From positions 53,268-93,729 of the forward strand of contig NZ_JAAHGO010000035.1 in NCBI RefSeq assembly GCF_010672455.1: a stretch of DNA of 40,462 nt. The letters run 5' to 3'. The notes under the pieces are model-generated. The model did not search any database. It saw only the letters and a list, made by a program, of their open reading frames with translations, and was not told the origin of the DNA. Below, one piece after another: positions 18,346 through 26,099 of this stretch. The stretch is from Okeania sp. SIO2C9 (lineage in GTDB: Bacteria; Cyanobacteriota; Cyanobacteriia; Cyanobacteriales; Microcoleaceae). Every line of letters begins with the position of its first letter. Within the stretch, counting starts at the first letter, position 1. A program made the position numbers and the translations under genes.

Positions 18346-18759
18346 ATGGATAAACTAAACATTTGTCTGAGTCAACATGGTTCAGCAGCTCAAGATTATA
18401 TTGACCGAGCTATTTTACTAAATGATGAAATTTGTTTATTGCCAAAATTTGGTTTTCCTCCATCCATTTTTGAGGCGATCGAAAAAACTTTAGAAGTGGA
18501 AAAATGGTTTGGTAAAAAAGTATTTGGCAGGTTTGTTGTTAATATTCAGTTATTTGCTAAACCAGCAACATATACCCCAACATCAAAAGATATTGATTCG
18601 GGAGTTGTTCAGTTTTTCTTTGAATTAGGAAAACAATGTCTTAATAGCGATCGCTATTTAAACTGTTTTGAAAGTTCTTGGTATTTCCCTTATGAACATG
18701 AAGAAGGATATATTTTAGACCAGATGAAAGATATTAGTCAATTTGAGTTTATTGAATGA
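18346..18759 (+). CDS. Hypothetical protein, 137 aa
   Basis: A soluble, slightly acidic 137-residue protein rich in aromatic residues (FPPSIFEAIEKTLEVEKWFG; FESSWYFPYEHEEGY near the C-terminus). No signal peptide, membrane helix or known motif. A HIP1 octamer lies inside the frame, as in native genes here. It begins 57 bases after bioF in the same direction and may be cotranscribed. Function unknown. Confidence 0.6.
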   Translation: MDKLNICLSQHGSAAQDYIDRAILLNDEICLLPKFGFPPSIFEAIEKTLEVEKWFGKKVFGRFVVNIQLFAKPATYTPTSKDIDSGVVQFFFELGKQCLNSDRYLNCFESSWYFPYEHEEGYILDQMKDISQFEFIE

Positions 18760-18798
18760 TTTAAAGCTATTTTTTTTACGGATAGATATGACCCTAGA

Positions 18799-19038
18799 TT
18801 GACAAAAAAATCCTCAGCTAAATCTACTAAATCTAAATCTGGTAAATCTAAACATATCAAAGCTTTCTTAAAACACCGTGATTTAATTCTCGCAATAATT
18901 ATTCCCAAACTTTTCGGAAAACAATCTGACAAAGTTCTATTATTTCCACTTAACAATGGTCAATATGATGAACATTATTCTTTTGTTCCTTATGTAATAA
19001 TCGGTCAAACTTGTTTAATGTTTATTATGGTAGAATAA
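18799..19038 (+). CDS. Possible small Lys/Ser-rich protein
   Basis: A 79-residue frame with a TTG start, opening with KKSSAKSTKSKSGKSK, then a hydrophobic patch (LILAIIIPKLFG) and an uncharacterised C-terminus. There is no clear Shine-Dalgarno and no recognised family. It could equally be the remains of a longer gene. Confidence 0.3.
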   Translation: MTKKSSAKSTKSKSGKSKHIKAFLKHRDLILAIIIPKLFGKQSDKVLLFPLNNGQYDEHYSFVPYVIIGQTCLMFIMVE

Positions 19039-19203
19039 ATTCTTTAAATTGATAATTTAGATTTTGTCTACCCTAATTTTTGAGATTAATTGATAATAAG
19101 TAAAGATTTGCCGTCTACCTTTTTCACCTCTAAGTATTAAGTCTTAATATCAAGTTTTATTTTCAGGATTGAATATTTCTACTGAACGTTCCACATATTC
19201 AAT

Positions 19204-19267
19204 GGTGCGTTACGACAGATACTAAAATGGCTCTAGCAACTCAAATTATAGCTGTCAACGCACCCTA
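19204..19267. repeat. Palindromic miniature repeat (GGTGCGTT...AACGCACC)
   Basis: Inverted ends GGTGCGTTACG and CAACGCACCCTAC enclose about 40 bp. A related palindrome lies at 21411-21436. It sits directly before the bioF C-terminal remnant and probably inserted into it. Confidence 0.6.
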
Positions 19268-19272
19268 CTAGA

Positions 19273-19344
19273 CTAATGGCTAGCCATGAAACAACTCATC
19301 TTCAGCAATTAGTAGCAGCCTTAAAAAAGATTGACTCTCATTAA
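19273..19344 (+). pseudogene. C-terminal scrap of a second bioF-like gene
   Basis: 24 codons (LMASHETTHLQQLVAALKKID plus two residues and a stop) closely match the last residues of the intact bioF upstream ([20 protein letters not shown]), with about three quarters of DNA positions alike. Everything upstream of this segment is missing or replaced by a palindromic repeat. It is a remnant of a duplicated or paralogous alpha-oxoamine synthase gene. Confidence 0.75.
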
Positions 19345-19347
19345 CAA

Positions 19348-20169
19348 TTATCTTTCTTCATTACCTAAAAATACGCGAATTTCTTCTACTACTATATCTG
19401 GCATTTGTTCGGGTAAATTATCTCCGCCAGAATTAATTAAATGAAGTTTCGCCATCGGCAATAAATCGGCATAAAATTTACTCATAGATAAAGCAATATT
19501 CGTATCTTTGTAACCTTGTAAAATCAACGTTTTTACTTTCAAAAAAGCCAATTCTTCAGTCAATAACTCAGCTTGAATTTCTGTCCACCTACGTCGAAAT
19601 AAAATTTTAGTTCCGGTTGAAGAAAGTAATAATTTTTGTCGAAATTGTAGAATATTCTTAATTTTTTTGTGAGCGCCTAATAACCTAACAAAAGGATATA
19701 TTAATTGTAAAACCCAACACAAAAAAGAAGGTTTTTGAATTAAGCATCTAAATAATCGCCAACGTGCTTTAACAGCAGCAAGGTTAATTCCTTCAGGAGA
19801 TATTAATATCACACCCAATAATTGTTCAGAATATTTGAGAGCATAACTAGCAGCTATCCAACCTCCTAAAGAGTGGGCAACTAAATATACTTTCTCCAAT
19901 TTCAAAGTAGCTATATATTCAGCCAAAGATTCTACTATTTGATTGATAGAGTAATGAGTAGAAGAAAATTCTGACTCACCAAACCCTGGTAAATCTGGTG
20001 CAAAACAATGGTAATGTAGACTCAACCGCTCCATCACTGGTAACCACTGACTACTGTTATACCAAGACCCATGTAGAAAAACTACATTATTTGAATTACC
20101 ACCAATTTCACGCCAAAACAATAGTCCACCAGACAACTTGATACGAGAATTACGCCATAAAAAGTGCAT
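19348..20169 (-). CDS. Alpha/beta hydrolase fold protein, catalytic histidine apparently missing
   Basis: A 273-residue alpha/beta hydrolase from ATG at 20169; a TTG at 20238 would add 23 residues. Numbered from that longer form: oxyanion-hole FLHGSWYNSSQW 54-65, nucleophile elbow VAHSLGGW 120-127 (S123), acid loop LILQGYKDTN 238-247 (D245). Where the family has its His (usually GxGHxPxxE) this protein reads SGGDNLPEQMPD, so aspartate replaces histidine; a single C-to-G change would explain it. Substrate unknown. Nearness to bioF recalls the carboxylesterases of biotin synthesis (BioH/BioK types), but opposite orientation and the altered triad make that only a possibility. Confidence 0.85.
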   Translation of the reverse strand: MHFLWRNSRIKLSGGLLFWREIGGNSNNVVFLHGSWYNSSQWLPVMERLSLHYHCFAPDLPGFGESEFSSTHYSINQIVESLAEYIATLKLEKVYLVAHSLGGWIAASYALKYSEQLLGVILISPEGINLAAVKARWRLFRCLIQKPSFLCWVLQLIYPFVRLLGAHKKIKNILQFRQKLLLSSTGTKILFRRRWTEIQAELLTEELAFLKVKTLILQGYKDTNIALSMSKFYADLLPMAKLHLINSGGDNLPEQMPDIVVEEIRVFLGNEER

Positions 20170-20276
20170 AACTATGGAATTATAAAATTTAACAGATATC
20201 TCACCCAAATTTATATATTCAAGTGAAAATACCTTCAAATAATCCTTTTCTAATGTGAGATTATAGAATCACGAAA

Positions 20277-20768
20277 TTAAGCTAAAATTGTCAAACCAGT
20301 AAAATAATCCTTTAATTGTCGGTCGTAGTCGTAGCTAAGATTATCCGGCAAAGATGTAACTTCAAAAGCTTGAACATCACTAATTTCCAAAGTATCTTGA
20401 ACATTCATCTCTCCCCGAACATCAGCCTCAACCAAAATATTAATAGAATGTACTCTAGGGTCTCGATCTGGTGCAGAATATACTCCCACTAATCTACGAA
20501 TTTTAACTAACTCTAATCCTGTTTCTTCAAATAATTCCCTTTTCACAGTAGTTGTAACATCTTCACCCCATTCCACCATACCTCCTGGTAGAGCATATTT
20601 ATTATTGTCACGGCGACGAACCAAAACTATCTGGCCATCAGGCAAAATGGGGACTACACTAACACCTGTCAGAGGATGGCGGAAAATTAAGCCAAGTACA
20701 GTTTGTCCAACTTGCCATAATTGACGTATGGGCTGAGGAACCAAAACTAAAATAGAAAGCACTTTCAA
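20277..20768 (-). CDS. Nudix hydrolase
   Basis: 163 residues with a complete Nudix box, GGMVEWGEDVTT...REL.EETGL, matching Gx5Ex7REUxEExGU. Family members hydrolyse nucleoside diphosphates linked to another moiety; the substrate cannot be read from the sequence, though cyanobacterial members include ADP-ribose and NADH types. The start is uncertain: the longest frame opens at TTG 20768 and GTG 20762 is an alternative; no ATG fits. It lies 39 bases upstream of the hydrolase frame on the same strand, so the two may form an operon. Confidence 0.88.
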   Translation of the reverse strand: MKVLSILVLVPQPIRQLWQVGQTVLGLIFRHPLTGVSVVPILPDGQIVLVRRRDNNKYALPGGMVEWGEDVTTTVKRELFEETGLELVKIRRLVGVYSAPDRDPRVHSINILVEADVRGEMNVQDTLEISDVQAFEVTSLPDNLSYDYDRQLKDYFTGLTILA

Positions 20769-20841
20769 TAATTATTTTTGTATTTTTTTTTGATTTAGGA
20801 GCAAATAAAAAGTTAATTTACAAGCTGATATTGCAGATTTT

Positions 20842-20861
20842 TTTTACCTAATAAGGTAAAA
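20842..20861. other. Perfect 8-bp stem-loop upstream of the Nudix gene
   Basis: TTTTACCT (20842-20849) and AGGTAAAA (20854-20861) with a four-base AATA loop, 74 bases upstream of the Nudix start. It could be an operator or a chance palindrome; no T-run follows on the minus strand. Confidence 0.35.
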
Positions 20862-20952
20862 TATTTTGCAATTTTTACTAAACACCTTAACTAGCTATCA
20901 GCATTTTCCGTACCGAAACACTTTTTAACTGGGAATGCAGGATCAAGTATTA

Positions 20953-20998
20953 AGATTGACATCCTCCCGACGTTCCCGACGAGGAGAGCGCGGGTATA
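20953..20998 (-). mobile_element. Solo IS200/IS605 end remnant
   Basis: ATTGACATCCTCCCGACG and GAGAGCGCGGGT form the hairpin-bearing end seen also at 15889 and partly at 16143. No transposase sequence is attached. It is a leftover end or a very small derivative. Confidence 0.5.
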
Positions 20999-21199
20999 AA
21001 TGCCAACATTTAGATAAAAAAATTATTATTACAATTCCTAATTAATATTTCTTGAAAACTATCCTCTCGCTTCCTAACTAAAAGCTTAGTAAAATATAGG
21101 ACATATTGTATCCTATTAAGTAATTTGCACTTAAATCAATTTGTTAGAGACTGTTTGTCAACAAAAGATTAGGCGTTGCTGATTCTGGGTATGATGCAA

Positions 21200-21436
21200 G
21201 CCCCCCTAACCCCCCAATTTTGGGGCGAATAAAACTCTAAAATTCCCCCAATGGGTGGGGGATGCGCGGGGGCGAAGGCGAGAACCAAACAATTGCCCAT
21301 TCATACTTCAATTCAGGAACGCCAAAGATTAAGCAGAGTGTGTGACGGCACGCTTACCATTTCTGGAATAATCGTCGGTTTTACACTTCATGCACCGCAT
21401 GCTGTGGGATGGTGCATTACGTGACACTAACGCACC
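21200..21436. repeat. Palindromic repeats upstream of ndhD
   Basis: About 21200-21262 holds CCCCC/GGGGG-rich inverted segments (CCCCCCAATTTTGGGGCG and AAAATTCCCCCAATGGGTGG). About 21411-21436 holds GGTGCATTA/TAACGCACC, related to the repeat at 19204. These separate the Nudix gene from ndhD and occupy the place where ndhF would be expected. Confidence 0.55.
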
Positions 21437-21501
21437 CTACGTGATTTAATATTCATTTTACAAACACTCTGTCAATTCCCATCAAAGGAAAATATTAATA
21501 A

Positions 21502-23028
21502 ATGCTTAACGGTCTGCTCTTAGTGCCATTAATAGGTGCCGCTATCATTGGTTTTTGGCCAAGCACTCTCTCACCAAAATTAGCCAGGCAAATCGCTCTA
21601 GTTGTGGCCATAATTAGTTTCGTATGGTCTTTAGTACTACTGACTGAATTTAACCCACAAGATCCAAATCTACAATTTGTAGTTTTAGTGCCCTGGATAG
21701 ACTCTCTGGGATTAAATTACTACCTTGGCATAGATGGTTTATCTTTGCCATTAGTAGTATTAAATGGTCTGTTAACTGCCATTGCTATTTATGCCACAGA
21801 CAAATCAATCAAAAGACCCCGTTTTTATTACTCCCTAATATTGTTGCTAGCACTCAGCGTATTTGGAGCTTTTCTCGCTCAAGACTTACTACTATTTTTC
21901 CTATTCTATGAACTAGAGCTCATTCCTCTATACCTATTAATAGCAATTTGGGGAGGAGCAAGACGAGGTTACGCATCCACAAAATTTCTGATTTACACAG
22001 CAATTTCAGGAATTTTAATCCTAGCTGGGTTCCTGGGGGTAGTGTGGTTAAGTGGCTCATCTAATTTTGCTTACGACCAAGCAGTTGCTCATACTCTACC
22101 TTTAGGAACTCAACTATTATTATTAGGAACAATAGTCATCGGGTTTGGCATTAAAATTCCTCTAGTTCCCTTCCATACATGGCTACCCGATGCTCACGTT
22201 GAAGCTTCCACACCTATCTCCGTACTTTTAGCAGGAGTGTTGTTGAAACTAGGAACTTATGGTTTACTGAGATTTGGATTAAATATGTTCTCAGAAGCTT
22301 GGGTATATATTTCTCCATGGTTAGCAATATGGGCAGTAGTCAGCGTACTTTATGGTTCATTTAACGCGATCGTCCAAAAAGACATGAAAAAAATGGTAGC
22401 TTATAGTTCCGTTGGTCACATGGGGTATATTTTGTTAGCAAGTGCAGCAGCAACTCCCCTCAGTATTTTGGGAACAGTTTTTCAAATGATTAGCCATGGT
22501 CTAATTTCAGCCCTACTATTTTTATTAGTGGGAGTAGTTTACAAAAAAGCTGGCACTCGCGATATAGATATATTGCGTGGTTTGTTAAACCCAGAACAAG
22601 GTTTACCATTGATTGGTAGTTTGATGATTTTAGGAGTAATGGCAAGTGCTGGTATTCCAGGAATGGTTGGATTTATTTCCGAATTTTTAGTGTTTAGAGG
22701 CAGTTTCAGCGTGTTTACAGTTCCCACTCTTCTTTGTATGATCGGAACAGGGTTAACATCAGCCTATTTTTTGCTATTAGCGAACCGAGTATTTTTTGGT
22801 AGGTTATCTGAAACAGTTGTGAATTTGCCTCCCGTACAATGGTCAGATAGAATACCATCTATTATTTTAGCACTTCTAATCGTCATTTTAGGAATACAAC
22901 CAAACTGGATGTTACGTTGGACTGAAACTGAAGCAAATACAATGAGCGTAGGTCAACCTACGTTGTCACAGGTAGTTAAAAAGTCAGCGATCGCTCCAAA
23001 TCCTGTACTCGTTAACTATTCTGAATAA
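21502..23028 (+). CDS. ndhD: NAD(P)H-quinone oxidoreductase subunit 4, CO2-uptake type (NdhD3/D4 class)
   Basis: Proton-pumping membrane subunit of NDH-1 (NuoM/Mrp antiporter family) in the thylakoid membrane. 508 residues with about 14 hydrophobic helices. Conserved features: YYLGIDGLSLPLVVLNG 74-90, the glutamate of FLFYELELIPLYLL in helix 5, and IKIPLVPFHTWLPDAHVEAS with the lysines of the proton path. The neighbouring CO2 hydration gene implies the CO2-uptake forms (D3 or D4) rather than the respiratory D1/D2; I cannot separate D3 from D4 by eye. ATG 21502 has AAGGA upstream. The usual partner ndhF is not next to it. Confidence 0.93.
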   Translation: MLNGLLLVPLIGAAIIGFWPSTLSPKLARQIALVVAIISFVWSLVLLTEFNPQDPNLQFVVLVPWIDSLGLNYYLGIDGLSLPLVVLNGLLTAIAIYATDKSIKRPRFYYSLILLLALSVFGAFLAQDLLLFFLFYELELIPLYLLIAIWGGARRGYASTKFLIYTAISGILILAGFLGVVWLSGSSNFAYDQAVAHTLPLGTQLLLLGTIVIGFGIKIPLVPFHTWLPDAHVEASTPISVLLAGVLLKLGTYGLLRFGLNMFSEAWVYISPWLAIWAVVSVLYGSFNAIVQKDMKKMVAYSSVGHMGYILLASAAATPLSILGTVFQMISHGLISALLFLLVGVVYKKAGTRDIDILRGLLNPEQGLPLIGSLMILGVMASAGIPGMVGFISEFLVFRGSFSVFTVPTLLCMIGTGLTSAYFLLLANRVFFGRLSETVVNLPPVQWSDRIPSIILALLIVILGIQPNWMLRWTETEANTMSVGQPTLSQVVKKSAIAPNPVLVNYSE

Positions 23029-23073
23029 GAATAATTCTATAGAACCCCCGATAGTATCTTCATAAATTTAGCA

Positions 23074-23135
<62 letters not shown>

Positions 23136-23432
23136 TAAGAGGGGAGATGTGAGGAGAAATAATACAAAAAATTCAACACTCCTTCAGATGATTTTTCCTC
23201 AAAAGTGATGCGCGAAAAGACTTGACTACCATAATTATATAGCGATCAAATGGGTTCTATACTCATAATTATTTGTCTTTTGCAATTATATCATGTCCGG
23301 ATAATAGTATGGTAAAAAAAAATCTCTGAACTCTTCCCTCATTTTTTATAACTATTCAACCGGACAGAATATTATTAGGTTGTTCATAATTAAAACTATA
23401 TCATTCAATTTTTGTATAGCGCTGTGCGCAGA

Positions 23433-23467
23433 CAACAGGCAACAGGCAATAGGCAACAGGCAATAGG
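23433..23467. repeat. CAACAGG/CAATAGG heptamer array (x5)
   Basis: Five 7-bp units with one variable base. The rest of 23131-23807 shows no gene; short reverse frames there have no supporting features. Confidence 0.8.
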
Positions 23468-23807
23468 GGGAATAGATTGCCGATAATATAAGACTTTTAG
23501 TTATTGGGCACCTCCTGCAATTTGTAAATATAACAGCGCACACTGGTATAAAATGGAATAGGGATACAAATAGCATGAAATATCAATACCTCTTCAGACC
23601 AAATCCTAAAAATAATGCTATATTTATTGAACACTTCAGTTATTAAGCAATAAGTAAAGTTCAGCAATATTTTTAGCAATTGTAGGTATGAAGTAAAGAA
23701 CTATTATTTCTTATATCCCTGCTCTCAATAAAATGTCGCAAAAATGCGAGAGATTTAGTATTAGCAACTCTAGCAAATCAAAAAAATCAAACTTAGGAAA
23801 AATAATT

Positions 23808-24938
23808 ATGACAAACACCATTTTAAAATGTAATACTCATCCACTCTCAGCTTATATTAATCGTTTAAAATCTGGTCAAGCTCTACTAAAAGATACACCA
23901 GAAAACGTCTTAGAAGTTGTCGGAATTTTGAAAAGCTATGGCATTGTATTAGATGCCTATTCCAAGAATCTAATTTATATTGCCGACCATCAATTTTTAG
24001 AATTATTTCCCTTTTTTAAATACTTCAACGGCAAAATTTCATTAGGTAAATTACTCAAGTTTTGGTGGCACGACCGGATTAATTATGAATATGCAGAATA
24101 TTGTATGAGAGGAATGTTATGGCATGGGGGTGGAGGTCTCGATAAATATTTAGATTCACCAGAATTTAAACAACTAGCAAAAGCAGTAATAGATGCCAAA
24201 ATTACAGGAAACTTGATGTTAATGCCACTCAATCAATTATTTCCAGAATTTTTACCAGACATGGTACGTCAACAAGCTTATTACAGTGCTTTAGGTCAAT
24301 TTTGGCGGGTAATGAGCGACATATTTATGACCTTATCTGATAAGTATGACCAGGGGAAAATGACATCTATTCCTCAAGTAGTAGATCATATTTTATCAGG
24401 GTTAGTAACAGCAGCAAATTTACCAATTACCTATGCTGTAAATGTCAAAGGTAAGCGTTATGAAATAATTCCTAAATCAGTAGGTTTAACCTTTTTAACC
24501 GATACAGCAGTGCCCTATGTAGAAGCAATTTTCTTCCGAGGCACCCCATTTTTAGGAACAGTTTCATACAATGCTCAAGCTCAACAAATAGACCACGAAC
24601 AAAGTCGATTTACTTATGGTGCTTTATATGCAGATCCATTACCAATTGGAGGAGCAGGAATTCCACCCACATTACTAATGCAAGATATGCGACATTTTTT
24701 ACCAGATTATCTTCTAGAAGTTTATCAAAAAACTAACCGAGGTACAAATAATTTACGAGTCAAAATTTGTCAGACTTTTCAAAAGTCAATGTTTTGTGTA
24801 ACAACAGCAGCACTTTTAGGATTAGCACCTCATCCTTTAGATACAGAAAATCCAGAGGAACAAGCAGCAAATCAAGCCTATTTAGAAGCTTGGATGGATC
24901 GATTTTTAACATCACAAATACAAGAAGTTAATAGTTAG
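23808..24938 (+). CDS. CO2 hydration protein (CupA/CupB, ChpY/ChpX family)
   Basis: Peripheral subunit of the specialised NDH-1 complex that converts CO2 to bicarbonate on the cytoplasmic side, driven by electron transfer. 376 residues from ATG 23808, chosen because AGGAAA lies upstream and the preceding 25 residues of the open frame (from 23733) are Ser/Lys-rich and unlike the family. Recognisable stretches: WWHDRINYEYAEYCMRGMLW, HGGGGLDKYLDSPEF, LMPLNQLFPEFLPDMVRQQ, FFRGTPFLGTVSYNAQAQQ. It pairs with ndhD upstream, 780 bases away across repeats. Whether it is the high-affinity inducible CupA or the constitutive CupB cannot be settled by eye. Confidence 0.92.
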   Translation: MTNTILKCNTHPLSAYINRLKSGQALLKDTPENVLEVVGILKSYGIVLDAYSKNLIYIADHQFLELFPFFKYFNGKISLGKLLKFWWHDRINYEYAEYCMRGMLWHGGGGLDKYLDSPEFKQLAKAVIDAKITGNLMLMPLNQLFPEFLPDMVRQQAYYSALGQFWRVMSDIFMTLSDKYDQGKMTSIPQVVDHILSGLVTAANLPITYAVNVKGKRYEIIPKSVGLTFLTDTAVPYVEAIFFRGTPFLGTVSYNAQAQQIDHEQSRFTYGALYADPLPIGGAGIPPTLLMQDMRHFLPDYLLEVYQKTNRGTNNLRVKICQTFQKSMFCVTTAALLGLAPHPLDTENPEEQAANQAYLEAWMDRFLTSQIQEVNS

Positions 24939-24972
24939 CTAACGCCTCTACTTTTACTCTAAATTTCATAAT

Positions 24973-25255
24973 TAGGGTTTGCGTATGGAAAGTCTTTTTG
25001 CTCTTTGTAGGAGACAGGAGATAAGAGACAACCCACCCCTCGCCCCTCCCCCTCCCAGGAGGGGAAGACAGGAGAAATGGGAATGAGCGAAGAGGTAGTA
25101 GAAAGAATTGTCCCAAGATTGTTCTGCCTAACTATGCGCCTAAAATACGCTCCATGCATGAGCATGAAGAGCTGAAAACCAGGTACTGCAATTCGACCCC
25201 AAAAAAGCTAAAGTCTTTATATGTCAATGCTTTTAGATTTAATCAGCAAGCCCTA
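24973..25255 (+). mobile_element. Family B miniature element, copy 2 (heptamers nearly lost)
   Basis: Ends TAGGGTTTGCG and TCAGCAAGCCCTA. The position of the heptamer array holds only a few degenerate GGAGACA units mixed with CCTCGCCCCTCCCCCTCCC. The right half (ATTGTCCCAAGATTGTT, CATGCATGAGCATGAAGAGC, CAATTCGACCCCAAAAAAGC) matches the copy at 30951 almost base for base. Confidence 0.75.
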
Positions 25256-25499
25256 ATTAATTGTTCATTGTTTGAGGTGGAAAAACAATGAACAATTCTT
25301 ATTTTATGGCTTTGGTAATTAATATCAATATTAAATACTAAAATGCTGGCTATATCTCCCTTTTTGTGAAGTGCGAACATCGGATTGTGTAGATATTATA
25401 TAGCATTCACCATTAGACATCTCCGATGATTCAACTGAAACACCTGTAAAAAGGCTGTTAAATCTTAATCTCCGGAGAGGTCTATTACTGTGGTATATT

Positions 25500-25575
25500 A
25501 CTGTTAGGATATATCAAAAGCTTAAAACTCAGACAACGCAATATTTTTCCTTATTCCTTATTTATTCTGCTACAT
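25500..25575 (-). mobile_element. Family C miniature element, copy 3 (inverted)
   Basis: The reverse strand reads TAGCAGAATAAATAAGGAATAAGG, then GTTGTCTGAGTTTTAAGC and TTTTGATATATCC, as in the copies at 6833 and 14069. The heptamer zone is short and diverged. Confidence 0.5.
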
Positions 25576-25752
25576 TATACCCAGTGAAATTGAATAATGT
25601 TAAAAATAAGATAGAGTGATTTTTAGATTGAATTTAACTCTCTCTTTAATATCTAGATTAAACCTCAAATTATTCACATTTAAATGTTCAACACCCCCGC
25701 TTTTCAATAAAAAAAATATAAATGATATCAATAGATAATAAAATACGGTTAC

Positions 25753-26043
25753 CGAATAATTAATAATTAAATAATTAAATAATTAAACAATTCGGGTTAA
25801 TACCAATTTTATGTGAGGCTGCATAGAATTAGTTGTTAGGTGTTAGGTGGCACATAATTATGAAATTTATTAACAAGTCTTTCTTTAATGTACAGGCAAC
25901 TTTGATTAAAATATTGTTCTATGCAACTTTATATTAATTTGGTATAAAAGCCTCCCCTTTCAAGGGTAAAAAAATAAATTTTTTCCTTATTTGTTAATCC
26001 TCTCCCTAAAAGGGAGAGGTAATTATCAATTATCCATTAATGA
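25753..26043. mobile_element. Family A remnants (end fragment and degenerate copy)
   Basis: 25753 onward starts CGAATAATTAATAATT directly after TTAC (25749-25752) and consists mainly of AT heptamers. About 25944-26043 is a second, degenerate copy with AAGCCTCCCCTTTCAAGGG and CCTCTCCCTAAAAGGGAGAGG stems, but an unclear TTAC end. They lie just upstream of the GGDEF gene. No other gene is seen in 24939-26099. Confidence 0.6.
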
Positions 26044-26099
26044 AACAGATTTTTTTTTAAATGCTATATTTGGCTTATAATTTTTTATAAAAAACCCTG

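Noticed and set aside
25150-25200. Possible tRNA T-arm (GCAATTCGACCCC)
   Set aside because: No acceptor, D or anticodon stems around it, and the same sequence recurs at 31120 as part of family B.
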